The position numbers were made by a program, and so were the translations under genes. Below the pieces are notes generated by a model. The model saw only the letters and a program-made list of their open reading frames with translations. It made no database searches and was not told where the DNA came from. Shown piece after piece: positions 37,155-46,084 of a stretch of DNA of 60,795 nucleotides (within the stretch, counting starts at the first letter, position 1; every line of letters starts with the position of its first letter). The DNA lies in contig DASXNK010000206.1 of assembly GCA_036495095.1 (NCBI GenBank), positions 1 to 60,795 of the forward strand. The letters run 5' to 3'. The DNA comes from Candidatus Dormiibacterota bacterium. Lineage in GTDB: Bacteria; Chloroflexota; Dormibacteria; Aeolococcales; Aeolococcaceae.

Positions 37155-37327
37155 GTGCGTGCTCCAGGGGTCGGTGGGTGAGAGAAGGCAGCCCGGCAGG
37201 GACGCGCCCGAGTCGCCGGCACCAGGGGGAACGCTACAGGTTCCGGCGAACCTGCGGTCGTCCGTGACCCGCCTGCGGTGACCCGTGACCCCATCGTTCC
37301 CAGTGACGGGGTGCTTCAATCCGGACC

Positions 37328-37741
37328 ATGGACAGCGATGTCGTCACCCCCGGCGGGATCTCGATCCCGGCCTCGGCGCTGACCTGGCGCTTCTCCCACG
37401 GCACCGGGCCCGGGGGCCAGGGGGTGAACACCACCGACAGCCGGGTCGAGATGTGGGTCGACGTCACCGGGCTGGAGGCCGGTCCCGGTGTGATCGACCG
37501 GGTTCGCGGCGTGCTCGGCGATCGCCTGCGCATCGTGGTGACCACCGAACGCTCGCAGCTGCGCAATCGCGAGGAGGCGGTGCGCCGCCTCGTCGAACGC
37601 CTCGACGCCGCCGCCGTGCCGGAGCGGCCGCGCACCCCGACCCGGCCCACCCGGGCGTCGGTGAGGGCGCGCCTGGACTCGAAGAGGCAACAGTCGCAAC
37701 GCAAGTCCGATCGACGTGGCACCGGCGAGGATGTCGAGTAG
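37328..37741 (+). CDS. arfB: Peptidyl-tRNA hydrolase ArfB (YaeJ), ribosome rescue
   Basis: 137 residues, the usual length. The GGQ motif is in '[20 protein letters not shown]' (about 21-40), and the basic C-terminal tail '[16 protein letters not shown]' is the part that enters the empty mRNA channel of stalled ribosomes. Release factor domain I (codon recognition) is absent, as expected for ArfB. It releases nascent chains from non-stop ribosomes. Followed by an ABC-F gene 155 bases later. Confidence 0.92.
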   Translation: MDSDVVTPGGISIPASALTWRFSHGTGPGGQGVNTTDSRVEMWVDVTGLEAGPGVIDRVRGVLGDRLRIVVTTERSQLRNREEAVRRLVERLDAAAVPERPRTPTRPTRASVRARLDSKRQQSQRKSDRRGTGEDVE

Positions 37742-37896
37742 CCGGTGACTGCTATCCTCGGGGAGGTCCACGGTGGCCGGCACGTGTCCGGCAACCGTCG
37801 ACGAGCGGTCGGTGGCGCCGCGACGGACCCCGCGACGCCAGATCGCTCACCTCACAACCGCCGGTCCCGGCCGGCTCTCATGGGAAGTTCACGCAC

Positions 37897-39507
37897 GTGC
37901 TCGCTCTTTCGGAGGCTCGCATCGAGCTGGGAGACCGCGTCCTGCTCGAGGACGCCACCCTCGTCATCGGTCAGGGCGAGAAGGTGGCCCTCGTCGGCGC
38001 CAACGGCATGGGCAAGACCACGCTGCTGCGTGCCATCGCGGGCGACGGCGTGCTCACCTCCGGCAGCGTGAGGATCCCCCATCAGAGCGCGTACCTGCGC
38101 CAGGAGACCTCCCGGCTGGAGGGCGACCACGAGCAGCTGGCGGTGGAGTACCTGGTCGAGGCCAGCCCGCTCACCGCGGTGAGCCGCGAGATGGACGCCC
38201 TGACGGCGCGGATGGGCGAGACCGAGGGCGCCGAGCTCGACGACGCCATCACCCACTTCAGCGACCTCCAGGAGCGGTTCGTCCGCGAGGGCGGGTACGA
38301 GCTGGAGTCCACCGCCGAGCGCATCGCCGCGGGGGTCGGGCTCGACGAGGAGGCGCTGCTGACCCCGCTGAAGTCGCTCTCCGGCGGCCAGCGCCGGCGC
38401 CTCGACCTGGCCCGGCTGCTGCTCGTCGGCGGCGACCTGCTGATCCTCGACGAGCCCACCAACCACCTCGACATGACCGCGAAGCGGTGGGTGATGAACT
38501 TCCTCCGCGAGACCGACGCCACCGTGCTGGTGGTGAGCCACGATCTGCAGCTGATGGACACCGCGTTCGACCGGGTGCTGGCGCTGGAGAACGCGCAGAT
38601 CGATGCCTACCGGGGCACCTACTCGGACTTCCTCCGGCAGCGCGCCGAGGCCGAGGCGAATCGTGCCCACGCGGCGCGGTCGCTGGGCCGCGAGGCCTCC
38701 CGCCTCGAGGAGACCAAGAAGATCTTCTCCAAGGGCAACGCCACCCACGCCACCAAGCGGCGGGCGCTGCAGCGCCGCATCGACTCGCTCAACCAGCGGC
38801 TCAGGGAGCACGCGCCGCCGGTGCGGCGCCGGCAGCTGAGGGTGCGCTTCCCGGAGCCGCCGCGGGCCGGCGACCAGGTGCTCGAGGTGACCGGGCTCAG
38901 CAAGAGCTTCGGCGATCACCGGGTGTTCGACGGCGTCGAGTTCCTGGTGCAGCGCGGCGACGTGCTGCTCCTGGTCGGTGTCAACGGCGCCGGCAAGACC
39001 ACCCTGCTGCGCTGCCTCGCCGGGCGCGAGACCCCCGACTCCGGCCAGGTGCGCCCCGGCGCCAACGTCGAGATCGGCTTCTACGCCCAGGAGCACGAGG
39101 ACATCGTCCCCGGCCGGTCGGTGCTGGAGAACCTCCGCACCGGCGTGCAGACCGCGTCCGAGTCCGAGCTGCGCTCCGTGCTCGGGCACTTCGGGCTCGT
39201 CGGCGACGTCGCCGGGCAGGACGCGGGGACGCTCTCCGGCGGCGAGAAGACCAAGCTGGCGCTCGCCCGTCTGATGGTGGCGCGGGCGAACCTGCTCCTC
39301 CTCGACGAGCCGACCAACAACCTCGATCCCCAGTCGGTCGAGGCGCTGCTGGCCGCGCTGCAGCACTACGAGGGCACCCTCATCCTGGTGAGCCATGACG
39401 CCGAGTTCGTGTCCCAGCTCGCGCCGGAGCGGGTTCTGCTGCTGCCGGAGAGCCGGATCACCCACTTCGACGAGCGCATCCTGGAGATGATCCCGCAGCG
39501 CGCCTGA
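37897..39507 (+). CDS. ABC-F family ATPase (ribosome-associated)
   Basis: 536 residues from GTG 37897; the open frame upstream is not protein-like. Two ABC cassettes with no membrane domain: Walker A GANGMGKTT and GVNGAGKTT, signatures LSGGQRRR and LSGGEKTK, Walker B DEPTNHLD and DEPTNNLD. The interdomain linker ('AARSLGREASRLEETKKIFS', 'RALQRRIDSLNQRLREHAPP') is long and helical, as in ribosome-binding ABC-F proteins. Could be a translation factor (EttA/Uup-like) or an antibiotic-protection protein; sequence alone does not decide. Confidence 0.9.
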   Translation: MLALSEARIELGDRVLLEDATLVIGQGEKVALVGANGMGKTTLLRAIAGDGVLTSGSVRIPHQSAYLRQETSRLEGDHEQLAVEYLVEASPLTAVSREMDALTARMGETEGAELDDAITHFSDLQERFVREGGYELESTAERIAAGVGLDEEALLTPLKSLSGGQRRRLDLARLLLVGGDLLILDEPTNHLDMTAKRWVMNFLRETDATVLVVSHDLQLMDTAFDRVLALENAQIDAYRGTYSDFLRQRAEAEANRAHAARSLGREASRLEETKKIFSKGNATHATKRRALQRRIDSLNQRLREHAPPVRRRQLRVRFPEPPRAGDQVLEVTGLSKSFGDHRVFDGVEFLVQRGDVLLLVGVNGAGKTTLLRCLAGRETPDSGQVRPGANVEIGFYAQEHEDIVPGRSVLENLRTGVQTASESELRSVLGHFGLVGDVAGQDAGTLSGGEKTKLALARLMVARANLLLLDEPTNNLDPQSVEALLAALQHYEGTLILVSHDAEFVSQLAPERVLLLPESRITHFDERILEMIPQRA

Positions 39508-39520
39508 GCGCATCCCCCGG

Positions 39521-40309
39521 TCAGCGCAGCGCGGACACGTCCCTTCCGGCGGCCCCGGGCCGGACGAACAGCCGGGTCGCGAGCATCCCGAAGACGAAGC
39601 CGCCGATGTGGGCCCAGTAGGCGACGCCGCCGTTCACCTGGGTGCCCAGCCCGCCGACGCCGTGGAAGAGCTGGAGGACGAACCAGCCTCCGAGCACGAT
39701 CACGGCGGGGAGGCTGACCGGGATGATGAAGAAGATCAGGGTGATCACCCGGGCCCGCGGGAACATCACGAGGTAGGAGCCGAGGACGGCGGCGATCGCC
39801 CCCGAGGCGCCGAGCGTCGGCACCACCGAGTCGGGCGCGAAGGCGAGCTCGAGCGCGGACGCGGCGAGGCCGCCGAGCAGGTAGAAGACCAGGAACCGGA
39901 GCCGGCCGAGCCGGTCCTCGACGTTGTTGCCGAAGATCCACAGGTAGAGCATGTTGCCGCCGAGGTGCAGCCATCCCCCGTGGAGGAACATCGAGGTGAG
40001 CAGCGAGAGCAGCCAGCTCTTGTGGGGGCACAGATCGCGGAGCGCCTGCTGCACGTCGGCCGCCTCCGACGAGGTGGCGCCGAACTGGCTCTCGATCGCC
40101 TGGACGGCCCCGGGGTCGTCGGCGAGGTCGGTGTGGTGGCTCACCTCGTAGGGGATCTCGGCGTGGCAGAAGAAGAAGGCCTGCTGCTGGCCCGGGGTGC
40201 CGTGCAGGGTCGGCTGCCAGAGCAGGAACACGGCGACGTTGGCCACGATGAGCGCGAGGGTGACCCAGGCGAAGCGGCTGGTCGGGTTGATGTCGCGAAT
40301 CGGCAGCAC
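39521..40309 (-). CDS. Rhomboid family intramembrane serine protease
   Basis: 262 residues from GTG 40309. Six or seven membrane helices. The catalytic Ser is in 'TLGASGAIAAVLGSYLVMFP' and the His in 'YWAHIGGFVFGML'. 'MFLHGGWLHLGGNMLYLWIF' is the conserved L1/TM2 block with HxxxxHxxxN. An extra soluble segment lies between TM1 and TM2 (about 38-95, acidic). Cleaves membrane-anchored substrates; targets unknown. Convergent with the ABC-F gene. Confidence 0.9.
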   Translation of the reverse strand: MLPIRDINPTSRFAWVTLALIVANVAVFLLWQPTLHGTPGQQQAFFFCHAEIPYEVSHHTDLADDPGAVQAIESQFGATSSEAADVQQALRDLCPHKSWLLSLLTSMFLHGGWLHLGGNMLYLWIFGNNVEDRLGRLRFLVFYLLGGLAASALELAFAPDSVVPTLGASGAIAAVLGSYLVMFPRARVITLIFFIIPVSLPAVIVLGGWFVLQLFHGVGGLGTQVNGGVAYWAHIGGFVFGMLATRLFVRPGAAGRDVSALR

Positions 40310-40408
40310 GTCGGGCGAAAGGATATGCGGGCGGTGCCGGCGGCCGCAGACCCGCGCGATGGTTGCGGATTGAATCGAACGGTGCGATACCCCGCCGATT
40401 CCACCCCG

Positions 40409-40420
40409 ACGATTAATCGT
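40409..40420. promoter_or_regulatory. 12-base palindrome in an AT-rich island
   Basis: ACGATTAATCGT is a perfect palindrome in the 229-base gap between the divergent rhomboid and secreted protein genes, followed by TTTCCTAACC. It may be an operator or part of a promoter for the gene at 40539. Confidence 0.35.
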
Positions 40421-40538
40421 TTCCTAACCTGCGACAGCACAAGACCGTGGCCGCAGACCCGTTCGAACTCAAGGGCACCCATCACGGTGCCCCAGGAATA
40501 CGTGCACCAGCAACTGGGATTCAGGGAAGGAATCGGAC

Positions 40539-41579
40539 ATGCGAACACGACTCGTCCGCTGCGCTGTCGCGGCGGCACTCGCCGGCATCGTCGGGACCGG
40601 CGCCGTCGCCGCACCCGCGATCTCGGTGAGCGCGAAGAGCAGCAGCCACGCGCCGCTGCCGACCGCCCCCAAGGGCTACAGGGTCTCGGTCTTCGCGCGC
40701 GCCACCACGGCGTTCAGCAATCCCGACTCGCTCGTCGCCACCGGGAGCAGGGTCTACGTCGGGTACCAGAACGTGACCGCCAAGGACGGCACCGACGGCA
40801 GGTCGAGCACCGTCGTCGAGTACACGCTCAGCGGCAGGCTGCGGCGCACGTTCTCGGTGCCCGGCCACGTCGACGGGCTGCGCCAGGATCCCTCCACGGG
40901 GCTGCTCTGGGCGCTCTCGAACGAGGACGCCAACCCGCGGCTGACGATCATCGATCCGAGCACGGGCAGCACCACCGGCTACACCTTCGCCACCCCCCCG
41001 CACGGCGGCGGGTACGACGACCTGGCGTTCCTCGGTGGCAAGGTCTACCTCACCGCCTCCAACCCGCCCGACCCGAACACCTTCCCGGCCCTGGTCAGCG
41101 CGACCCTGTCCGGCACCACCGTGGTGGTGATCCCGGTGCTGATGGGCAACGCCACCGCCACCGACCTGGTGACCCACACCAGCGTCACCCTCAACCTGAT
41201 CGACCCGGACTCGCTCTACGTCACCCCGTCGGGCGACCTCCAGCTCGACAACCAGGCGGGCGGCGAGCTGATCTTCATCCACAACCCGGGCCCCGGTCAG
41301 ACCGTGACCCGGCTGGGGATCGGCAACGCGATGGACGACACCATCCTCCCGACCAGCGCGTCAGGCCGCCTGCTCGTCTCCGACACCGGCGGCGGCGCCG
41401 TGTACTCGATCAGCTCCAAGCACTTCGACACCACCCTCTACTACTCGGCGGCTCCCCAGGACTCCGGGGTCTCCGGGTACGTCGGGCTCGTCAACCCGAC
41501 CACCGGGGCGAACACCCCGCTGATCACGGGGATGCGCGGCCCCCACGGTGAGGCCTTCCTCCCCGCCTCCAACAACTGA
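40539..41579 (+). CDS. Secreted beta-propeller protein
   Basis: 346 residues. ATG 40539 with GGAAGGA eight bases upstream. Signal peptide: MRTRLVRC, an Ala-rich core, cut near AAPA (about 27). The rest shows six or so strand-turn repeats (SMP-30/NHL-like): 'PDSLVATGSRVYVGYQNV', 'VDGLRQDPSTGLLWALSNED', 'YDDLAFLGGKVYLTASNPPD', 'RLLVSDTGGGAVYSIS'. No catalytic residues can be assigned. Extracellular or periplasmic. A strong terminator follows. Confidence 0.75.
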   Translation: MRTRLVRCAVAAALAGIVGTGAVAAPAISVSAKSSSHAPLPTAPKGYRVSVFARATTAFSNPDSLVATGSRVYVGYQNVTAKDGTDGRSSTVVEYTLSGRLRRTFSVPGHVDGLRQDPSTGLLWALSNEDANPRLTIIDPSTGSTTGYTFATPPHGGGYDDLAFLGGKVYLTASNPPDPNTFPALVSATLSGTTVVVIPVLMGNATATDLVTHTSVTLNLIDPDSLYVTPSGDLQLDNQAGGELIFIHNPGPGQTVTRLGIGNAMDDTILPTSASGRLLVSDTGGGAVYSISSKHFDTTLYYSAAPQDSGVSGYVGLVNPTTGANTPLITGMRGPHGEAFLPASNN

Positions 41580-41596
41580 CTCCTCCGCGTGACCCG

Positions 41597-41624
41597 GGGC
41601 CGCCGCCGGAGACGGCGGCGGCCC
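41597..41624 (+). terminator. Intrinsic terminator with GNRA tetraloop
   Basis: Perfect 12-bp GC stem (GGGCCGCCGCCG at 41597-41608 with CGGCGGCGGCCC at 41613-41624) closed by GAGA. No T run (TCTC follows). Placed 17 bases after the propeller gene. Confidence 0.75.
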
Positions 41625-41758
41625 TCTCGCCCTCCCCGGCCAGGGGAGGGCGGCCTCCCCCGCCCGGAGGTCACACCGTCCCGCTGAGGGGTCTTCCGGT
41701 GGCCTCCCGGTGGGTTCGACAATGGGTGCACGGGATGGGATCGAGGGCGGACGATCGA

Positions 41759-42433
41759 ATGAGCACCCAGGACACTCGTGACGCGGCGACCGTGTGGGCG
41801 ACCGGAGCGGTCGTCCCACTTCCGTTCGGCAGGCCGGCGGGCGACGTCGCCCTCCTCGCCGCCTACCGGGAGGGCGACGTGCGCGCCTTCGAGATCCTCT
41901 TCGAGCGTCATCACGGTCGCCTGCGCGCCCTGAGCCTGCGCTACCTGGCCGATGCCGGCGAGGCGGAGGACGTCGTCCAGGAGACCTTCATCCGCCTGCT
42001 GCGCGTCGCCGACCAGGTCGGCGAGGGCTTCAAGGTGATGGCGTGGCTGCACCGGGTGGCCGCCAACCTCTGCCTCACCGCGCTGCGGCGGCGGGGACGG
42101 GTGCAGCTCGTGGCCGGCGACGAGGAGTGGCTCCTCGCCGCCCGCGACCCGCACCGGGAGCGCCAGCCCGACCAGGCCTTCGAGATGGGCCAGGCCCGCG
42201 ACCGGATCGTCCGGGTGGCCGGCAACCTGCCCGCCCAGCAGCGCGCCGTGCTGCTCCTGCGCGAGATCGAGGGCCTCTCCTACGGGGACATCGCCGCGCG
42301 GCTGGGGATCAGCCGCGGAGCGGTGGAGTCGCTCCTGTTCCGCGCCCGGCGGCGGTTCAAGCGGGAGTACCTGCGCCTCGACGCGATCGGCGGCGCCCGC
42401 CCGGTCTCGCTCCTCGAGCCCCGGGTCGCCTGA
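41759..42433 (+). CDS. ECF-type RNA polymerase sigma factor
   Basis: 224 residues from ATG 41759. Region 2: 'ALLAAYREGDVRAFEILFER' and 'LADAGEAEDVVQETFIRLLR'. Region 4: 'NLPAQQRAVLLLREIEGLSY' and 'IAARLGISRGAVESLLFRAR'. The spacing is that of group-4 sigma factors. No anti-sigma or zinc-binding gene follows, so control must be by other means or in trans. The C-terminal 20 residues are an unstructured extension. Confidence 0.9.
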   Translation: MSTQDTRDAATVWATGAVVPLPFGRPAGDVALLAAYREGDVRAFEILFERHHGRLRALSLRYLADAGEAEDVVQETFIRLLRVADQVGEGFKVMAWLHRVAANLCLTALRRRGRVQLVAGDEEWLLAARDPHRERQPDQAFEMGQARDRIVRVAGNLPAQQRAVLLLREIEGLSYGDIAARLGISRGAVESLLFRARRRFKREYLRLDAIGGARPVSLLEPRVA

Positions 42434-42445
42434 CTCGGGGCGCGC

Positions 42446-42476
42446 TTGACTTCGAGCGCGCTCGAAGTCCTAGGGT
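42446..42476 (+). promoter_or_regulatory. MerR-type promoter with 19-bp spacer and perfect operator
   Basis: -35 TTGACT (42446-42451) and -10 TAGGGT (42471-42476) are 19 bases apart, the over-long spacing that MerR proteins correct by DNA distortion. The spacer is filled by a perfect 22-base palindrome (42448-42469; arm GACTTCGAGCG). The ATG of merR follows the -10 by seven bases, so the transcript is probably leaderless. Confidence 0.85.
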
Positions 42477-42483
42477 GGTTCCC

Positions 42484-42849
42484 ATGATCGCCACCCTCTC
42501 CATCGCCGAGGCGGCCCGCGACCGCCGCCTCTCCCCCCACACGCTGCGCTACTACGAGCGCGCAGGGCTGCTGGACGCGGTGCCCCGCGACGGCGGCGGA
42601 CGGCGCCGCTACACCGGGGCCGACCTCGACCGCGTCCACTTCCTCCAGCGGATGCGCCGCACCGGGATGCCCATCCGGCTGCTCCGCGAGTACATCGAGC
42701 TGGTGCGGCTGGGCGACGCCACCACCGCCCGCCGGCTGGAGATGCTGGAGGACCACCGCGCCGACGTCCTGCTCCAGCTCGAGGAGCTGCAGGACGCGCT
42801 CAGCGCCATCGACCACAAGATCTCGCTCTACCGCAGGGAGACCGCATGA
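42484..42849 (+). CDS. MerR family regulator of the aldo/keto reductase gene
   Basis: 121 residues. N-terminal winged helix '[20 protein letters not shown]' with '[20 protein letters not shown]', then the dimer helix. No Cys, so not a metal sensor of the classical type; it resembles the MerR group (AdhR/NmlR-like) that responds to electrophiles or aldehydes. Stop overlaps the reductase ATG (ATGA). Autoregulated through the operator directly upstream. Confidence 0.9.
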   Translation: MIATLSIAEAARDRRLSPHTLRYYERAGLLDAVPRDGGGRRRYTGADLDRVHFLQRMRRTGMPIRLLREYIELVRLGDATTARRLEMLEDHRADVLLQLEELQDALSAIDHKISLYRRETA

Positions 42850-43865
42850 GCATCGCCACCCGACAGCTCGGCACCACCGGGCTCACCGTCAGCGCCGAGG
42901 GGCTGGGCTGCATGGGCATGAGCGCCTTCTACGGCACCGGCGAGAGCCGCGACGACGCCACCTCGATCGCCACCATCCACCGTGCTCTCGACCTCGGCGT
43001 CAGCTTCCTCGACACCTCGGACGTCTACGGTCCGCACACCAACGAGGAGCTGGTGGGACGTGCCATCCGCGGCCGCCGCGACGAGGTGCAGCTGGCGACC
43101 AAGTTCGGCATCACCCGCGACCCGGCCACCGGCGAGCGCGGCTTCCGCGGCGATCCGGCGTACGTCCACGGGGCGTGCGACGCCTCGCTGCGCCGGCTCG
43201 GCGTCGACCACGTCGACCTCTACTACCTCCATCGCGTCGACCCCGCCGTCCCCATCGAGGAGACCGTCGGGGCGATGGCGGAGCTGGTCGCGGCGGGCAA
43301 GGTCCGCCACCTCGGGCTGAGCGAGGCGGCCGCCCCCACCCTTCGCCGGGCCGCCGCGGTGCATCCCATCACCGCGCTGCAGAGCGAGTGGTCGCTGTGG
43401 AGCCGTGACCTCGAGGACGAGGTGCTCCCCACGGCGCGCGAGCTCGGCATCGGCATCGTCCCCTACAGCCCGCTCGGTCGCGGGTTCCTCACCGGTGCGA
43501 TCTCCTCGCCCGACGAGCTCGCCGCCGGCGACTTCCGCCGCACCATGCCGCGCTTCACCGGCGACAACCTCCGCCGCAACCTCGACGTGGTCGCCCGGGT
43601 TCGCGAGCTCGCCGCCGAGAGGGGGTGCACCGCCGCCCAGCTCGCCCTCGCCTGGGTGCTCTCGCGGGGTGAGGACGTGGTCCCCATCCCCGGCACGAAG
43701 AGCCCAGGCCGGCTCGAGGAGAACGCCGGCGCCCTCGAGGTCACCCTCACCGCCGCCGACCTCGCCCGCATCGAAGACGTGGCCCCGGGCAGCGCCTTCG
43801 CCGGCGACCGCTACGAGGACATGCGCTTCGTCGGCGGCATCACACCGGAACGGGCGGCGGTCTGA
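42846..43865 (+). CDS. Aldo/keto reductase
   Basis: 339 residues. Tetrad residues by family: Asp and Tyr in '[18 protein letters not shown]', Lys in 'QLATKFG', His in 'DLYYLHRVD'. '[15 protein letters not shown]' and '[16 protein letters not shown]' form the NADPH site. Typical of the AKR11/13-like group of bacterial reductases. Co-transcribed and overlapping with a MerR regulator, so probably induced by a reactive carbonyl that it reduces. Confidence 0.92.
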   Translation: MSIATRQLGTTGLTVSAEGLGCMGMSAFYGTGESRDDATSIATIHRALDLGVSFLDTSDVYGPHTNEELVGRAIRGRRDEVQLATKFGITRDPATGERGFRGDPAYVHGACDASLRRLGVDHVDLYYLHRVDPAVPIEETVGAMAELVAAGKVRHLGLSEAAAPTLRRAAAVHPITALQSEWSLWSRDLEDEVLPTARELGIGIVPYSPLGRGFLTGAISSPDELAAGDFRRTMPRFTGDNLRRNLDVVARVRELAAERGCTAAQLALAWVLSRGEDVVPIPGTKSPGRLEENAGALEVTLTAADLARIEDVAPGSAFAGDRYEDMRFVGGITPERAAV

Positions 43866-43881
43866 CCGCCGGTTGCGCCGG

Positions 43882-43893
43882 GTTGACGTCAAC
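43882..43893. promoter_or_regulatory. 12-base palindrome GTTGACGTCAAC
   Basis: Perfect palindrome 17 bases after the reductase stop, in a 273-base gap without genes. It could be an operator or part of transcript-end structure. Confidence 0.3.
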
Positions 43894-43927
43894 TCGCGCA
43901 GGAACCCGGCAGCGCGGTTCGTCATAG

Positions 43928-43953
43928 GGAGGTCCATCTACCCCTGGACCTCC
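43928..43953. other. Perfect 9-bp RNA hairpin, possible structured transcript
   Basis: GGAGGTCCA and TGGACCTCC enclose the loop TCTACCCC. The left arm contains GGAGG. It is followed at 43960 by a terminator stem. The pair of structures may be a short attenuator-like leader or the 3' end of the reductase transcript. There is no open frame between them. Confidence 0.4.
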
Positions 43954-43959
43954 GCGGAG

Positions 43960-43995
43960 CCCCGCCGTCGCCACCGAGAGGGCGCGGCGGGGTTT
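43960..43995 (+). terminator. Intrinsic terminator
   Basis: CCCCGCCG (43960-43967) pairs with CGGCGGGG (43985-43992), with inner pairs CGCC/GGCG, followed by TTT. Ends the MerR/reductase transcript before the next promoter. Confidence 0.65.
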
Positions 43996-44076
43996 CGGCG
44001 TTCCCACGGCGATCACCGCGCCGGGGCTCGGGCGGCGACCCGGCCAGGCCCCGGAGCCCGGCCTGGCGCAGGCGTG

Positions 44077-44120
44077 TTGACGCGGCCGGGGCGCGCTGGT
44101 ACCTTACTGGCGCGCAGGTA
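44077..44120 (+). promoter_or_regulatory. Promoter and TetR operator of the FAD oxidoreductase gene
   Basis: -35 TTGACG (44077-44082), 17-base spacer, -10 TACCTT (44100-44105). The operator TACTGGCGCGCAGGTA (44105-44120) covers the start of transcription. The same sequence with one change (minus strand TACTGGCGCGCAAGTA, 46069-46054) lies upstream of the TetR gene, and the flank AATC is also shared. Confidence 0.8.
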
Positions 44121-44138
44121 GAATCCACGGAGATGCGC

Positions 44139-45488
44139 ATGAGCACGGCACCGGCGGGCTGGGACACGCTCGTCATCGGCGCCGGCGCCGGGGGGCTCGC
44201 CGCCGCCGCGCTGCTCGCCCATCGGGGCCACCGCACCCTGCTCGTGGAGGGCCGCGACCGGGTCGGCGGCCGGGCCTCGAGCGTCGACGAGGACGGCTTC
44301 ACGGTGAACACCGGCGCCATCGCCATCGAGTACGGCGGCGCCCTGGAGGAGGTCTTCCGCACCGTCGGCGCGCCCTTCGACATCCGCGTCCCCGATCCCG
44401 CCACCCTGTTCCGGTTGCGGGGACGCGACGTCGACATCGCCAGCGGCGGGTGGGGGAGGCTGGTCAACGGCCTCACCCGGAAGGGCGCGGGGCTGCTCGG
44501 TGACCTCGGCCGCGCCCGCGGCGGCGACATGCCGGACCCGGGGCTGTCGGTGCGGGCATGGCTCGACGGCTACACCTCCAGCCGCACCCTGCACGCGATC
44601 TTCCGCAACCTGTGCGCCGCGATCTTCGCGGTCAACAGCGAGGAGATGCCGGCCCGCGCGTTCCTCACCTACTTCGTCCAGAAGGGCGCGTTCCGCAACT
44701 TCGGCTTCTCGCCGGCGGGCACGCTCGGGCTGATGCGCGGCCTCGCGGACGCGGTCGAGCGTCACGGCGGCGAGGTGTGGCTGGACAGCGAGGTGCGCGC
44801 GCTCCACGTCGAGAACGGCCGGGTGCGCGGCGCCACCGTGATGCGCGGCGGCGCCGCGGTCGAGGTGGAGGCCGAGGTGGTGATCAGCAACGCCGGGCCG
44901 GAGGCGACGGTCGCCCTCTGCGGCCGCGAGCACTTCGACGCCGGCTACCTCGCGCGCATGGACCGCGACCTGCGCTCCACGGCGAACATCGTCGTCAACC
45001 TCGCCAGCCGCGAGCCGTTGATCACGGCGCCCGGGATCGTCACCTTCGGGATCACCCGGCGGCTCTGCAACATGGCCAACCTCACCGCGACCTGCCCCGA
45101 GCTCGCGCCCCCGGGGTGGAACCTGTACGTCGCCTACGGCGTGCCGGTGCCCGCGGTCGGAGACTTCGACGAGGAGCGCGAGGTGGCGCTCACCCTCGAT
45201 GACCTGCGCGACCAGGTTCGGGGCTTCGAGCGCAGCGCGCGGATCCTCTCGGTGCGGGTGATGCGCGGCACCTGGCCGGCGCAGCGGAGCGTCGCCGGAC
45301 TCGACCTCCCTCGTGAGACCACCCTCGCCAACCTCTGGAACGTGGGTGACGGGGTGCGCGAGTACGCCAGCGGTGGCATCCAGGCGTGCGCCGAGGGCGC
45401 GCGGCTGGTGGTCGACGCCCTGTCAGCGCCGGGCGCTGCTCCGGCGCGCGGGCAGCGACCGTCGCTGGTGCAGGCTGAACACCGCTGA
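44139..45488 (+). CDS. Phytoene desaturase-like FAD-dependent oxidoreductase
   Basis: 449 residues from ATG 44139, placed six bases after GGAG; an ATG two codons earlier lies inside it. N-terminal FAD motif 'LVIGAGAGGLAAAALLAHRG' with 'LLVEGRDRVGGRASSV', and the C-terminal flavin end 'LWNVGDGVREYASGGIQACA'. This is the amine oxidase/carotenoid desaturase superfamily. No carotenoid genes are nearby, so the substrate is open. The last 66 bases overlap the convergent TetR gene that probably represses it. Confidence 0.82.
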   Translation: MSTAPAGWDTLVIGAGAGGLAAAALLAHRGHRTLLVEGRDRVGGRASSVDEDGFTVNTGAIAIEYGGALEEVFRTVGAPFDIRVPDPATLFRLRGRDVDIASGGWGRLVNGLTRKGAGLLGDLGRARGGDMPDPGLSVRAWLDGYTSSRTLHAIFRNLCAAIFAVNSEEMPARAFLTYFVQKGAFRNFGFSPAGTLGLMRGLADAVERHGGEVWLDSEVRALHVENGRVRGATVMRGGAAVEVEAEVVISNAGPEATVALCGREHFDAGYLARMDRDLRSTANIVVNLASREPLITAPGIVTFGITRRLCNMANLTATCPELAPPGWNLYVAYGVPVPAVGDFDEEREVALTLDDLRDQVRGFERSARILSVRVMRGTWPAQRSVAGLDLPRETTLANLWNVGDGVREYASGGIQACAEGARLVVDALSAPGAAPARGQRPSLVQAEHR

Positions 45489-46043
45489 CCACTGGGTGGC
45501 GACGTCGCGGGGGCTCAGCGGGCCGCCGGGCCGCAGCCAGCGATAGGTCCAGTTGCACATGCCGAGCAGCCCGCGCGCGATCACCCCGGCATCGGCGCCC
45601 TCCACCCCGCGGGCGTCGAGCACCTCGCGGACCAGGCCGGTGAAGCGCTGGGCGTACTGCTCCTCGAGGCGCCTCGACTCCTCGCCCGCGGCGCTCATCA
45701 CCGCCTCGTTCTCCTGGAAGTAGATGGTGAAGATGTCGCGCTCGCGGGCGATGAGGTCGATCAGCGACGCGATCGCGGTGGTGAGCTGCTCCTCGGGGTC
45801 GTCGCTGGAGGCGATCGCCGCCTCGAGGTCGGCGACGCCGACGTGCATCGCGCGGGTGAGCAGCTCGGCCAGCACCGCCTGCTTGTTGCGGAAGTAGTAG
45901 TAGAGAGCGGCGCGGGTGATGCCGAGCCGGGCGCCGACCTCCTCGAGGGTGCCGCCGTGATAGCCGCGTTCGCGAAAGACGCGCGCGGCCGCCTGCAGGA
46001 TCTCCTCGGCGCGGCCCTGCGGGGGCGTGACGGTGTCCGGCAT
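45423..46043 (-). CDS. TetR family repressor of the FAD oxidoreductase
   Basis: 206 residues from ATG 46043. HTH region 'GYHGGTLEEVGARLGITRAA' and 'LYYYFRNKQAVLAELLTRAM' (about 25-65), then a TetR C-terminal domain. No Shine-Dalgarno: TACAAT ends seven bases before ATG, so the mRNA is probably leaderless. Its 3' end overlaps the target gene tail to tail by 66 bases. The shared 16-base operator argues for control of both genes. Confidence 0.88.
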   Translation of the reverse strand: MPDTVTPPQGRAEEILQAAARVFRERGYHGGTLEEVGARLGITRAALYYYFRNKQAVLAELLTRAMHVGVADLEAAIASSDDPEEQLTTAIASLIDLIARERDIFTIYFQENEAVMSAAGEESRRLEEQYAQRFTGLVREVLDARGVEGADAGVIARGLLGMCNWTYRWLRPGGPLSPRDVATQWSAVFSLHQRRSLPARRSSARR

Positions 46044-46049
46044 GGGGAG

Positions 46050-46069
46050 ATTGTACTTGCGCGCCAGTA
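46050..46069 (-). promoter_or_regulatory. Promoter and operator of the TetR gene
   Basis: Minus strand: operator TACTGGCGCGCAAGTA (46069-46054) runs into the -10 TACAAT (46055-46050). Binding would block RNA polymerase, consistent with autorepression. Confidence 0.75.
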
Positions 46070-46084
46070 GGGAATCCCGCCGGA

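Noticed and set aside
37285-37896. N-terminal extension of the ABC-F protein over arfB
   Set aside because: The extension is Arg/Pro-rich shadow of arfB in another frame. The ABC cassette starts right after GTG 37897.
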